Assembly: GCF_039973015.1 (NCBI RefSeq)
Contig: NZ_JBDWLT010000008.1
Location: 372,001-436,000 of the forward strand
DNA from: Parvibaculum sp039973015
GTDB lineage: Bacteria > Pseudomonadota > Alphaproteobacteria > Parvibaculales > Parvibaculaceae
Length of the DNA stretch: 64,000 nt
Direction: 5' to 3'
Made by a program: the position numbers and the translations under genes. Shown in pieces: positions 15,885-24,162 of the stretch; position 1 is the stretch's first letter, and every line of letters starts with the position of its first letter. The notes under the pieces were generated by a model. The model was not told the DNA's origin. It worked only from the letters and a program-made list of their open reading frames with translations, and made no database searches.

Positions 15885-15914
15885 GCTGCACTAAGCTGCA
15901 CTAAACTGCGCTAA
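15875..15914 (+). repeat. 10-bp tandem repeat spanning the atpF stop codon
   Basis: GCTGCACTAA is repeated exactly at 15875-15884, 15885-15894 and 15895-15904, then as ACTGCGCTAA at 15905-15914. The unit length is not a multiple of three, so the TAA of the first three copies lies in three different frames. Confidence 0.9.
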
Positions 15915-15944
15915 CAGCATCGGGCAAACGCAAGCTCTCGAACC

Positions 15945-15978
15945 CCCCGCCCCGCCGAACAGGCCGGGCGGGGTTTTT
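15945..15978 (+). terminator. Rho-independent terminator of the atp operon
   Basis: CCCCGCCC (15945-15952) pairs with GGGCGGGG (15966-15973), followed by TTTTTG. A strong 8-bp stem and T-run, 61 bases after the atpF stop. Confidence 0.88.
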
Positions 15979-16035
15979 GTTTGCCTTTTCGCTCCCCCCT
16001 CCGGTTCAATAAGGCACGGGATCAGGGGAGGCATC

Positions 16036-16818
16036 ATGCTCGACAGATACGAGGCGACCCGTTTCACCCATGAGGGCGTGACGAAACCGGTCTATGTGCG
16101 GGGTTCAGGCCCCGCCGTCATCGTCATGCATGAGATACCGGGGATAACGCCGGAGGTGATCCGCTTTGCGGACTGGGTGGTCGATGCCGGCTTTCGTGTC
16201 TACATGCCGCTGCTCATCGGCAAGGCCGGACCTCCCCTCACCATCGGCTATGTTGCGCGCTCCATCGCGAAGCTCTGCATCAGCCGCGAATTCCACATCC
16301 TCGCCTCCCACAGCTCCAGTCCGGTGACGATATGGCTGCGCGCGCTTGCCCGCCACGCGCATGAGAAAGCGGGTGGCAAGGGAGTGGGCGCAGTCGGCAT
16401 GTGTTTCTCCGGGAACTTCGCGCTTTCCATGATGCTGGAGCCTGCGCTTATGGCTCCGGTCCTTTCGCAGCCTTCCATGCCCTTCCCGCTCGGGGCGGAA
16501 CGCAAGGCCGCGCTTCACGTCTCGCCGGAAGAGTTCCAGTGCGTCAAGGATCGCTGCGCAAAGGGGGACAAGGTGCTTGGCCTCCGCTTCAAGGGCGACC
16601 GGATGTCGCCGCCGGAGAAATTCGAGACGCTCCGGCGCGAACTCGGTGACGCTTTCGAGGGGATCGAGCTTGAGGACAAGGACGCGAACCCGGACTCGCC
16701 CGCACCCAGCCCGCATAGCTGCCTCACCGTGGATCTCGTCGACAAGGACGGCGAACCGACCAGAGAAGCGGCGAAGCGCGTCATCTCCTTTTTGCAGGAA
16801 CGTCTTCTCGCGGCTTAG
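16036..16818 (+). CDS. Dienelactone hydrolase family protein
   Basis: A 260-aa alpha/beta hydrolase of the DLH group. The nucleophile elbow is GMCFSGNFA, with Cys in the nucleophile position as in true dienelactone hydrolases. PAVIVMHEIPGI near the N-terminus gives the oxyanion-hole region. The expected late catalytic His may be in SPHSCLTVD. The substrate is unknown, since there are no catechol-degradation genes nearby. GGGGAGGC precedes the ATG. It is monocistronic, after the atp terminator and convergent with the nucleotidyltransferase gene; the two stop codons overlap by 4 bases. Confidence 0.85.
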   Translation: MLDRYEATRFTHEGVTKPVYVRGSGPAVIVMHEIPGITPEVIRFADWVVDAGFRVYMPLLIGKAGPPLTIGYVARSIAKLCISREFHILASHSSSPVTIWLRALARHAHEKAGGKGVGAVGMCFSGNFALSMMLEPALMAPVLSQPSMPFPLGAERKAALHVSPEEFQCVKDRCAKGDKVLGLRFKGDRMSPPEKFETLRRELGDAFEGIELEDKDANPDSPAPSPHSCLTVDLVDKDGEPTREAAKRVISFLQERLLAA

Positions 16819-17369
16819 GGCGCGATAACCGTCAGTTCCGGCCACATAGCCTTCCAGCGGGCGGCCTTTTCGGCATAGCGTCCGGCATTGAAATTCGCGA
16901 CGCGGTTCGGCCGGATCGTCATCGCCTCGATGTCGGAGAGCCCACAAGGCGCATAGAGCGTTCCGTCGGGCTGCAGGCCGACCATGCAGGCGGGCGCGAG
17001 GAAGCGGTCTATCCCCTCGCATGAGGAGCGCAGCGGCGGATAAGCCGTGCCGAATTTTTCCTCGTACCAGAGATGAACGCGGGCCTGATTGCGCAACTCG
17101 ATTTCCACGTCGAGGCCCGCAAAAAGATCGCCGCAACGCCGGATCGCGGCATCCTCCGCTTCCCAGCTCGTATCCGGGTCGAAATAGAAGATGTCGTAAT
17201 CCTTGATGCCGTAGCCCGCCGGGCGATCCGTCAGGACGTTCCACGCCGTCTGGAAGAGCGACCCCGAAACGAGCCACGCATCGCGCAGGCCGAGCGCGGG
17301 CAGGCGTACGAGGATGTCGCGGTTCACATCGTTTGCGAGTGCAAACTCGATGAACCGCGCCTCGTCCAT
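16815..17369 (-). CDS. Nucleotidyltransferase-like protein (NTP_transf_6 / DUF925 type)
   Basis: A 184-aa protein with WLVSGSLFQTAWNVL and GIKDYDIFYFDPD, which form the GS and DxD parts of the minimal nucleotidyltransferase fold; a third acidic residue is in LDVEIELRNQ. This matches the NTP_transf_6 family of unknown substrate. The ATG at 17369 begins one base after the gcvPB stop codon, making it the fifth gene of the glycine cleavage operon. Whether it has anything to do with glycine metabolism is unknown. Confidence 0.8.
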   Translation of the reverse strand: MDEARFIEFALANDVNRDILVRLPALGLRDAWLVSGSLFQTAWNVLTDRPAGYGIKDYDIFYFDPDTSWEAEDAAIRRCGDLFAGLDVEIELRNQARVHLWYEEKFGTAYPPLRSSCEGIDRFLAPACMVGLQPDGTLYAPCGLSDIEAMTIRPNRVANFNAGRYAEKAARWKAMWPELTVIAP

Positions 17370-17370
17370 C

Positions 17371-18951
17371 CTATTCCGCTGCCTGGGCCGGAGCGGGCGG
17401 TGCCCAGCGCAGCACGGGCCTGCGAGCGGCCGCCGTCTCGTCGAGCCTGCGGCGCGGCGACATATAGGGCGCGCCGGTGAAGCGGTCCTTGTCGTTCGAT
17501 CTTGCCGCACGGGCGAGATCCTTCAGCGTTGCAATGAAGAGATCAACGGCCTGCTTCGATTCCGTTTCGGTGGGCTCGATCAGCAGCGCCCCGTGGACAA
17601 CAAGCGGGAAATACATGGTCATCGGATGATAACCCTCGTCGATCATCGCCTTGGCGAAATCGAGCGTCTCGATGCCCGTGCCCTTCAGGAAGCGATCGTC
17701 AAACAGCGCCTCGTGCATGCAAGGCCCTTCGAAGGGGGCCGACAGATCGTCTTTCAGCGACGCCAGCACATAGTTCGCGTTCAGCACCGCATCTTCCGCA
17801 ACCTGGCGCAGTCCGTCCGAGCCGTGGCTCAGCATATAAGAGAGCGCACGAACGAACATCCCCATCTGACCGTGGAAAGCGGTCATGCGGCCGAATGGCT
17901 GGGTACCGTCCGCGCTTGCCTCGTCTTCCGTCTCGACGAGGCGGAACCCGTCCTTGTCATGCACGACATAGGGAAGCGGCGCGAAGGGTGCGAGTGCCTC
18001 CGAGAAGACCACGGGACCGGCGCCCGGCCCGCCGCCGCCATGCGGCGTCGAGAAGGTCTTGTGGAGGTTGATGTGCATCGCATCGACGCCAAGATCGCCC
18101 GGACGCACACGTCCCACGATGGCGTTGAAGTTCGCGCCATCGCAATAGAAATAGGCGCCCACCTCATGTACGGCATCGGCGATTGCCACAATGTCGCGTT
18201 CAAAGAGACCGCAGGTGTTCGGATTGGTCAGCATGATCGCCGCGACATCCGGCCCGAGCTTCGATTTGAAAGCTTCGAGGTCGACGCGCCCTTCCTTCGT
18301 CGCAGGGATCGCATCCACCTTGTAGCCGAGCAGAGCCGCAGTGGCAGGATTGGTGCCATGCGCCGACTCCGGCACGAGTACGCGTGTGCGCTGTTCGCCC
18401 TCGCCCCGCGCGGTCAATGCCGCGCGGATCGCCATCATGCCGCAAAGCTCGCCATGCGCGCCCGCCTTGGGCGAAAGCGCGACGCCGGGCATGCCGGTCA
18501 ACTCCTTCAGCCAGTGCGACAGTTCATGCATCAGCTCAAGAGCGCCCTGCACCGTTTTCTGCGGCTGCAACGGATGCACGTCGCCAATTCCCGGCAGACG
18601 CGCCACCTTCTCGTTGAGTCGCGGATTGTGCTTCATCGTGCAGGAGCCGAGCGGATAGAGCCCTGCATCGATGGAATAATTCTTCGAGGAAAGGCGCACG
18701 AAGTGGCGCACCACTTCCGGCTCGGACACGCGCGCCAGTCCGATCTGGCCCTGCCGTTCGAAATTACCGAGATGCGAGGTGAACTCCGCCGGCTCGTCGA
18801 GATCGACGCCGCAAGCCCCCGGATTATCGAGTTCAAAGAGGAGCGGCTCTTCAACCTGCAATGCCTTGTTGCCGGTGAAGGTCTCGCGTGCCCCCTCGGC
18901 CGATCCACCACCGATCGAGGTCGGACGGCCCTGCTTGTTCATGCCGGACAT
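17371..18951 (-). CDS. gcvPB: Glycine dehydrogenase (decarboxylating) subunit 2
   Basis: A 526-aa P-protein beta half that, with GcvPA, decarboxylates glycine and passes the aminomethyl group to lipoyl-GcvH. The PLP Lys is in HINLHKTFSTPHGGGGPG (about K298), and SAHGTNPATA, MLTNPNTCGLF and DGANFNA are family motifs. The N-terminus is about 25 residues longer than the first conserved block. The ATG at 18951 shares its A with the gcvPA stop codon (TAATG), so the two halves are coupled, as expected for a 1:1 complex. Confidence 0.96.
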   Translation of the reverse strand: MSGMNKQGRPTSIGGGSAEGARETFTGNKALQVEEPLLFELDNPGACGVDLDEPAEFTSHLGNFERQGQIGLARVSEPEVVRHFVRLSSKNYSIDAGLYPLGSCTMKHNPRLNEKVARLPGIGDVHPLQPQKTVQGALELMHELSHWLKELTGMPGVALSPKAGAHGELCGMMAIRAALTARGEGEQRTRVLVPESAHGTNPATAALLGYKVDAIPATKEGRVDLEAFKSKLGPDVAAIMLTNPNTCGLFERDIVAIADAVHEVGAYFYCDGANFNAIVGRVRPGDLGVDAMHINLHKTFSTPHGGGGPGAGPVVFSEALAPFAPLPYVVHDKDGFRLVETEDEASADGTQPFGRMTAFHGQMGMFVRALSYMLSHGSDGLRQVAEDAVLNANYVLASLKDDLSAPFEGPCMHEALFDDRFLKGTGIETLDFAKAMIDEGYHPMTMYFPLVVHGALLIEPTETESKQAVDLFIATLKDLARAARSNDKDRFTGAPYMSPRRRLDETAAARRPVLRWAPPAPAQAAE

Positions 18952-20297
18952 TAGAGCACCTCCTTCAGCGCCGCCTGATAGGCCGCGCGATCCGCATCCG
19001 TATTGATCTCCGTCGACGCCACAATGAGGAGGTCTTCGACCCCCTTTACGCCGGGCAGCAGCCGCGATGCGGGCACACCGCCAAGCACGCCCTTGTCTGC
19101 CAGCGCATCGACGACTTCCGCCGCAGGCTTTGGCAGACGCATGGTGAATTCGTTGAAGAAGGCCTTGTTCAGAATTTCGACACCGGGCACCGACGCCAGC
19201 TTCTCGGCAAGGCTCACCGCCGCCGCGTGATTGATGCGGGCGAGCTGTGCATATCCATCCTCGCCCAGCAGCGACATGTGGATGGTGAAGGCAAGGCAGC
19301 AGAGACCGGAATTGGTGCAGATGTTCGATGTCGCCTTTTCGCGGCGGATATGCTGCTCGCGTGTCGAAAGCGTCAAAACGAAACCGCGCTTGCCATCCGC
19401 GTCGACCGTCTCTCCGCAAAGGCGTCCCGGCATTTGCCGAACGTATTTTTCGCGCGTGGCGAAGAGGCCGACATAAGGCCCGCCGAAGTTGAGGCCATTG
19501 CCGATGGATTGCCCTTCGGCGACCACAATGTCGGCACCCATTTCACCGGGCGGCGTAACCGCGCCGAGCGAAACGATTTCCGGCACCACGGCAATCAGCA
19601 GCGCGCCTTTCGCATGGGCCGCTTCCGCGATCGGACGCAAGTCATGAAGCTCGCCGAAGAAGCCCGGCGTCTGCACGACGACGCAGCTCGTCTCGTCGGT
19701 GATGTGAGAAATAATGTCTTCAACCGTATCCGGCAGGGCCGGCGCCATGATTTCCAGCTTGTAGCCCGCAAAGTCGGAAAGGTTCTTCACCACCGCCGAA
19801 TATTGCGGATGCAGCGTGCCCGACAGAACGGCCTTGCGCCGCTTCGTTACGCGATGCGCCATCAGCACCGCCTCTCCGCACCCCGTCGAGGCGTCATACA
19901 TGGAGGCATTCGCCACATCCATGCCCGTGATCATTGCGACCTGGGTCTGAAATTCGAAGAGATATTGCAGCGTTCCCTGCGCGATCTCCGGTTGATAGGG
20001 CGTGTATGAGGTCAGGAACTCCGAGCGCTGGATCAGGTGATCCACTGCGGCGGGAACATGATGGCGATAGGCGCCGCCGCCTACAAAGAAAGGGGCACTG
20101 CCCGCCGCCACGTTCTTCGCGGCCATGCGAGAAAAGATGCGCTCGACCTCGAGTTCGCCTTTCCGGCGCGGCAAGTCCACAAGGCCCTCGCGACGCGCGC
20201 TTTCCGGCACGTCGCGGAACAGTTCATCGACGCTTTTCGCGCCGATGACGCCCAGCATCTCGCGCCGGTCGGTTTCGGTCAGGGGCAGATAGCGCAT
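18951..20297 (-). CDS. gcvPA: Glycine dehydrogenase (decarboxylating) subunit 1
   Basis: A 448-aa P-protein alpha half. It starts MRYLPLTETDRREMLG and has SYTPYQPEIAQGTLQYLFEFQT, ANASMYDASTGCGEA and GEGQSIG-like (VAEGQSIGNGLNFGGPYVG) motifs that form the substrate pocket with GcvPB. The split PA/PB form is standard in many alphaproteobacteria. It lies 46 bases after gcvH. Confidence 0.96.
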   Translation of the reverse strand: MRYLPLTETDRREMLGVIGAKSVDELFRDVPESARREGLVDLPRRKGELEVERIFSRMAAKNVAAGSAPFFVGGGAYRHHVPAAVDHLIQRSEFLTSYTPYQPEIAQGTLQYLFEFQTQVAMITGMDVANASMYDASTGCGEAVLMAHRVTKRRKAVLSGTLHPQYSAVVKNLSDFAGYKLEIMAPALPDTVEDIISHITDETSCVVVQTPGFFGELHDLRPIAEAAHAKGALLIAVVPEIVSLGAVTPPGEMGADIVVAEGQSIGNGLNFGGPYVGLFATREKYVRQMPGRLCGETVDADGKRGFVLTLSTREQHIRREKATSNICTNSGLCCLAFTIHMSLLGEDGYAQLARINHAAAVSLAEKLASVPGVEILNKAFFNEFTMRLPKPAAEVVDALADKGVLGGVPASRLLPGVKGVEDLLIVASTEINTDADRAAYQAALKEVL

Positions 20298-20343
20298 GAT
20301 CGCATTGTCCTTTCGGGGGATCGCGGTTGGTTCAGGGAAAGCC

Positions 20344-20721
20344 TTACTGGAGGCCTTCCACGAATTCGCTGTAGGCGGCTTCGTCCATCAGCTTGTCGAG
20401 TTCACCGGGATTGCTGAGGCGCAGCTTGATGAACCAGCCATCGCCCATCGCGTCCTCGTTGACGCCTGCGGGCGTCGCTTCGATGTCGCCGTTCACATCG
20501 ACGATTTCGCCGCTCACGGGCGAGTAGACCTCGCTCGCTGCCTTGACGCTTTCGACCACCGCGGCTTCATCGCCCGCGGCCAGTTCCTTGCCGACTTCCG
20601 GCAGTTCGACGAAAACGACATCGCCGAGTTGTTCCTGTGCATAATCGCTGATGCCGATGGTCGCGATGTCCCCGTCGACGCGCACCCATTCATGCTGATC
20701 CGTAAAGCGAATATCGCTCAT
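20344..20721 (-). CDS. gcvH: Glycine cleavage system H protein
   Basis: A 125-aa lipoyl carrier. The lipoylated Lys is K60 in AAVVESVKAASE, followed by SPVSGEIVDVN. Length and the EWVRVDGDIATIGIS start are typical. It is 35 bases downstream of gcvT in the same operon. Confidence 0.97.
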   Translation of the reverse strand: MSDIRFTDQHEWVRVDGDIATIGISDYAQEQLGDVVFVELPEVGKELAAGDEAAVVESVKAASEVYSPVSGEIVDVNGDIEATPAGVNEDAMGDGWFIKLRLSNPGELDKLMDEAAYSEFVEGLQ

Positions 20722-20756
20722 GCCAATCCCCTGATTCCTGTTAGCCGCAGCAAATC

Positions 20757-21899
20757 CTATTTGCCTGCTTTGTGAAAACGCTTCGTGATAAAGGGCATCG
20801 CCGCGACTTTCGCCGGACGCCCTTTCCCTCGCACCATCAGTTCAATGCCGGTACCGGTCTTTGCGGAGCCGGTCTCGACATAGCCCATTGCTATCGGTCC
20901 ACCGACGCTCGGCCCATAGCCGCCGCTCGTCACCACGCCGATCTTCTTGCCCGATGCATCGGTGATTTCCGTGCCTTCGCGAGCGGGCGCCTTGCCTTCC
21001 GGCAGCAGCCCGACGCGCTTCCTCGGTGCCCCATTTGCGATCTGGTCGAGAATGATCTTCGCGCCAGGGAAGTTTCTCTCCTCGCGCCGGCGCTTTGAAA
21101 TCGTCCAGGTCAGCGCGCCCTCGACCGGCGTCGTCGTTTCGTCGATATCGTGGCCGTAAAGACAGAGCCCCGCTTCGAGGCGCAGCGAATCACGCGCGCC
21201 GAGGCCGATGGGCTCCACTTCCGGCTCGGCCAGAAGTTTCTTCGTCAGCGCGACGGCTTCCTGTTCCGGCAGGGAGACTTCATAGCCGTCCTCGCCCGTA
21301 TAACCGGAGCGGCTGACGATGCAGGGGATCCCCGCAACATTCATTTCCCGGCCGGTCATGAAGGCCTGCTCCGCAGCTTCGGGGGCGAAGCGCGCAAAAA
21401 CCTCTGCCGCCTTCGGCCCCTGCAGCGCGATCAGCGCCCGGTCCTCGATCCGCTTCAGCCGTATGCCGTCCGGCAGGTGCTTTTCGATATGGGCGAAGTC
21501 GGCATCCTTGCAGGCCGCGTTCACGACGAGAAAAAGCACCCCGTCCTTCACAGTGCGCGTCACCATCAAGTCGTCGAGAATGCCGCCCTTTTCGTTCAGC
21601 AGCAGTGTGTAGCGGATGGCGCCGGGAGCGAGATCGCGAATGTCGCCCGGTACAAGCGTTTCAAGCGCGGCGGCGACCGCCTCATGGTCCGGCCCCTCAA
21701 GCCAGGCCTGCCCCATATGCGACACGTCGAAAAGACCTGCCGCGTCGCGCGTTTGCAGGTGCTCGGCGAGTACGCCCGCAGGATACTGGACGGGCATGTC
21801 GTACCCCGCAAAAGGCACCATCTTCGCGCCCAATTCGACATGGAGCGCGTGCAGCGGCGTCGTCTTCAGGGAATCCACGGCTGTGGCAGGTTCCGACAT
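20757..21899 (-). CDS. gcvT: Glycine cleavage system T protein (aminomethyltransferase)
   Basis: A 380-aa folate-dependent enzyme that releases ammonia and forms methylene-THF from aminomethyl-GcvH. It has MVPFAGYDMPVQY, FDVSHMGQ, SRSGYTGEDGYE and a C-terminal beta-barrel with VTSGGYGPSVGGPIAMGYV. First gene of the operon. A short purine-rich GGAAG lies just ahead of the ATG, and a 6-bp hairpin (TTCCCC/GGGGAA at 21915-21931) sits between it and the riboswitch. Confidence 0.96.
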   Translation of the reverse strand: MSEPATAVDSLKTTPLHALHVELGAKMVPFAGYDMPVQYPAGVLAEHLQTRDAAGLFDVSHMGQAWLEGPDHEAVAAALETLVPGDIRDLAPGAIRYTLLLNEKGGILDDLMVTRTVKDGVLFLVVNAACKDADFAHIEKHLPDGIRLKRIEDRALIALQGPKAAEVFARFAPEAAEQAFMTGREMNVAGIPCIVSRSGYTGEDGYEVSLPEQEAVALTKKLLAEPEVEPIGLGARDSLRLEAGLCLYGHDIDETTTPVEGALTWTISKRRREERNFPGAKIILDQIANGAPRKRVGLLPEGKAPAREGTEITDASGKKIGVVTSGGYGPSVGGPIAMGYVETGSAKTGTGIELMVRGKGRPAKVAAMPFITKRFHKAGK

Positions 21900-21914
21900 T
21901 GGGCTTCCAGGTTC

Positions 21915-21931
21915 TTCCCCCTTGCGGGGAA
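21915..21931 (-). promoter_or_regulatory. Hairpin between glycine riboswitch and gcvT
   Basis: In the RNA, UUCCCC-GCAAG-GGGGAA is a perfect 6-bp stem-loop whose right arm is purine-rich and about 15 bases ahead of the gcvT start. It may be part of the riboswitch expression platform, by masking a ribosome-binding region. No T-run follows, so transcription termination is less likely. Confidence 0.45.
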
Positions 21932-21981
21932 CAAGTGCGAATCAAATTGGACCGCTACCCGGCGAATTGCTCCGCTTGTAG

Positions 21982-22197
21982 CGCCCCACTCTGTCGCTGA
22001 ACCTGAGAGATTTCGCGTCCAGCCGTTAGACCGGCCTGCCGCTTACGCCCTTCGGTGAGACCGGAAAATTCGCTTCCGGTCTGCTTTCCAGAGATTCATC
22101 CCCCTGCGGTCCTGGGTGCCTGAGAGTTTCCGGGGCGGTTGCTCCTTCGGCGCCGGGATACTGCGATCTTTTGCAGACCCGGACTCTCCCGCAGAGT
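21982..22197 (-). ncRNA. Tandem glycine riboswitch
   Basis: Read on the minus strand, two glycine aptamers follow one another. Aptamer I (about 22196-22113) has CGGGAGAG, GCCGAAGGAGCAA and GGAAACTCTCAGGCA. Aptamer II (about 22112-21982) has AATCTCTGGAAAG, CACCGAAGGGCGTAAGC and GAAATCTCTCAGGTTCAGCG, ending in ACAGAG. These are the conserved cores of the gcvT RNA element. Tandem glycine riboswitches normally turn glycine cleavage genes on when glycine is plentiful. Confidence 0.95.
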
Positions 22198-22213
22198 TCA
22201 TCTGTGTGGAGTG

Positions 22214-22241
22214 ATCATATGTTGCGGCCCGCCAGAGTCAA
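22214..22241 (-). promoter_or_regulatory. Promoter of the gcv operon
   Basis: On the minus strand TTGACT (22241-22236) and TATGAT (22219-22214) are 16 bases apart. The predicted start (about 22207) lies about ten bases before the first riboswitch aptamer. The -35 region overlaps a GANTC site (22235-22239). Confidence 0.75.
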
Positions 22242-22294
22242 ATGGCAAGGCGGGCGACCCCTTTGAAAGCGCCGAATCGCGGCGTTTTCAGGCT

Positions 22295-22903
22295 TTAACG
22301 GATCGGGATATAGGACGTGCGGCGATTATATTCGAGCTGTTCCGGGGTGAGCTGAAAACCCACGAGAATCTGGTAGATGCTGCCATCCGCACGGCCGCCA
22401 TAGGGAAGGATCGTTCCCTCCACCGTCTTCACGAAATGGACCTGGCGCTGACCCGGCTCAAAGACCACCGGCACCTCATAAACCTGTTTCTTGTCGAAGG
22501 CATTAAAGCGGCGCGTCACCGCGACGAAGGTCTTGAGCGTGAGCGCACGGGCGGGCGCGGCAGGCCCGATTTCCGCAACGCCATTAAAGGCGATATCGAC
22601 GGTAATGGTCGATTCCTCGACATCGTATTTGCAGGTCGAGACGACCTTGCCGATCTCCGCCTTGGCAACCACATCGGTAAGATCCGTGCCTGCACCCGAA
22701 AGAAGGGTCACATGGTCGGTCTCGTTGAGGACACCGACGGCCGGGCAAGGATAGAGCGTGGTGCCGCCTTCCTTGATCTCGCCGCCGCCAAACATGCCGC
22801 AACCCGACAGCGTCAGCGCAGCGGCAACGGCCAGCACAGGCGCGGCCCGGCGTGAGCGGGAAGCAAGTTTCGTCGGACGGCTCGGCGCGGGCAAGAACGG
22901 CAT
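22295..22903 (-). CDS. Predicted lipoprotein of unknown function
   Basis: A 202-aa exported protein. A basic N-terminus and a hydrophobic stretch (VLAVAAALTLSGC) end in a lipobox with Cys at about residue 35, predicting lipid attachment. The mature part begins with GMFGGGEIKEGG and is mostly beta-like. It contains two further Cys (PCPAVG and TCKYDV), which could form a disulfide. I do not recognise the family. It is a single gene between the riboswitch promoter and the divergent ispH leader. Confidence 0.8.
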   Translation of the reverse strand: MPFLPAPSRPTKLASRSRRAAPVLAVAAALTLSGCGMFGGGEIKEGGTTLYPCPAVGVLNETDHVTLLSGAGTDLTDVVAKAEIGKVVSTCKYDVEESTITVDIAFNGVAEIGPAAPARALTLKTFVAVTRRFNAFDKKQVYEVPVVFEPGQRQVHFVKTVEGTILPYGGRADGSIYQILVGFQLTPEQLEYNRRTSYIPIR

Positions 22904-22969
22904 CTTTGTGTCACTCGGTTTGTTGGCGAGGCAGGATGGCAGGCAGGTGGAACACGCGGGCGGGCTTTC

Positions 22970-22998
22970 TTGACTTTCCCTCAGCGGCCCCCTCTATT
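22970..22998 (+). promoter_or_regulatory. Candidate promoter of ispH-thrB-rnhA
   Basis: TTGACT (22970-22975) and TCTATT (22993-22998) are 17 bases apart. The predicted start is about 190 bases before the ispH ATG, so the transcript would carry the structured leader that follows. Confidence 0.55.
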
Positions 22999-23011
22999 AC
23001 CGCCTTGAACG

Positions 23012-23096
23012 GTCTCGAAAGCCTTGCAATTCATAAGGTTAGTCGAGACTCGGGACCGCCCCCGGCAGCGCGCAAACTCTATCGGAGTGGTCCCGA
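23012..23096 (+). ncRNA. Structured 5' leader of ispH
   Basis: Two consecutive perfect stems lie in the leader. GTCTCGA (23012-23018) pairs with TCGAGAC (23043-23049), with an inner CCTT/AAGG stem at 23022-23025 and 23035-23038. Directly after, TCGGGACC (23050-23057) pairs with GGTCCCGA (23089-23096). The arms are exact reverse complements. I do not recognise a known riboswitch class. Further down, an eight-codon reading frame (23176-23199, MASRERI) overlaps the ispH start codon, but it lacks a ribosome-binding site. Confidence 0.5.
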
Positions 23097-23195
23097 AGTC
23101 ACAAGGCGGACGAGTGCGCCTGCAAGGCCTGCCTGGGCAGCTTCCTGCGGGCAGCGCCAGGTGCAATCCCCCAGAATGGCATCCCGAGAACGGAT

Positions 23196-24152
23196 ATGAG
23201 CGAGACACAGGCAAAGCCCCCTCTGACGCTGCTCCTCGCGAGCCCGCGCGGTTTCTGCGCCGGTGTCGATCGCGCGATCCAGATCGTCGAACTCGCCATC
23301 GAGAAATACGGCCCGCCCGTCTATGTGCGTCACGAGATCGTCCATAACCGCTATGTCGTGGAAGAACTGGAGCGCAAGGGCGCGATCTTCGTCGAGGAAC
23401 TCGACGAGGTGCCCGCTGGCGCGAAGGTCATATTTTCCGCGCATGGCGTACCGAAATCCGTGCCCGAGGAAGCGCAGTCGCGCGAGCTCTTCTTTCTCGA
23501 TGCGACCTGCCCCCTCGTCTCCAAGGTCCATGTGGAAGCCGAGCGGCTTCACGAGCGCGGCCTCGAAATCCTGCTGATCGGCCATGCGGGCCACCCGGAA
23601 GTGATCGGCACGATGGGCCAGTTGCCGGACGGCGCGGTGAGCCTCATCGAGACGGTGGCCGACGCGGAAGCGCTCCAGCCGCGCGACCCGGAGAAAATCG
23701 CCTTCGTGACCCAGACGACGCTCTCGGTCGACGACACGGCGGAAATCGTTGCCGTGCTCCGCCGCCGCTTTCCCTCGATTGCCGGCCCGCACAAGGAAGA
23801 CATCTGCTACGCGACAACGAACCGGCAGGAGGCGGTGAAGAGCATCGCTCCCAAGGCCGATGCGATGCTTGTCATCGGTGCTCCCAATTCGTCCAATTCC
23901 ATGCGCCTTGTCGAAGTCGCGGAACGCGCGGGCTGCGCTTATGCGGCGCTCGTGCAGCGCGCGAGCGACATCGACTGGGCCGCGCTGGGAACGCCGAAGA
24001 CGCTCGGCCTCACGGCGGGTGCGAGTGCGCCCGAAATCCTCGTGGAGGAAGTGATCGACGCTTTCCGGCAACATTTCAGCGTGACGGTCGAAATGACGTC
24101 CGTCCGGCGCGAGTCCGTGCAGTTCAAGCTGCCGCGCGCGCTCGCCGTCTGA
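23196..24152 (+). CDS. ispH: 4-Hydroxy-3-methylbut-2-enyl diphosphate reductase
   Basis: A 318-aa IspH (LytB), the last enzyme of the MEP isoprenoid pathway, making IPP and DMAPP from HMBPP. The three iron-sulfur ligands are C21 (PRGFCAGV), C105 (DATCPLV) and C204 (EDICYATTNRQ). The catalytic Glu region TMGQL and the SSNS phosphate-binding motif (PNSSNSMRL) are intact. It heads a three-gene unit with thrB (10-base gap) and rnhA. Confidence 0.97.
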   Translation: MSETQAKPPLTLLLASPRGFCAGVDRAIQIVELAIEKYGPPVYVRHEIVHNRYVVEELERKGAIFVEELDEVPAGAKVIFSAHGVPKSVPEEAQSRELFFLDATCPLVSKVHVEAERLHERGLEILLIGHAGHPEVIGTMGQLPDGAVSLIETVADAEALQPRDPEKIAFVTQTTLSVDDTAEIVAVLRRRFPSIAGPHKEDICYATTNRQEAVKSIAPKADAMLVIGAPNSSNSMRLVEVAERAGCAYAALVQRASDIDWAALGTPKTLGLTAGASAPEILVEEVIDAFRQHFSVTVEMTSVRRESVQFKLPRALAV

Positions 24153-24162
24153 CGGGGGAAAT

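Noticed and set aside
17314..18954. Long plus-strand frame opposite gcvPB
   Set aside because: It is antisense to a well-identified enzyme, has no recognisable domain and no ribosome-binding site.
18952..19419. Upstream extension of the gcvPB frame
   Set aside because: It would overlap gcvPA fully; the TAATG junction at 18951-18953 gives the natural start.
23176..23199. Leader peptide MASRERI before ispH
   Set aside because: It overlaps the ispH ATG neatly but has no ribosome-binding site and no runs of a regulatory amino acid; listed only as part of the leader.
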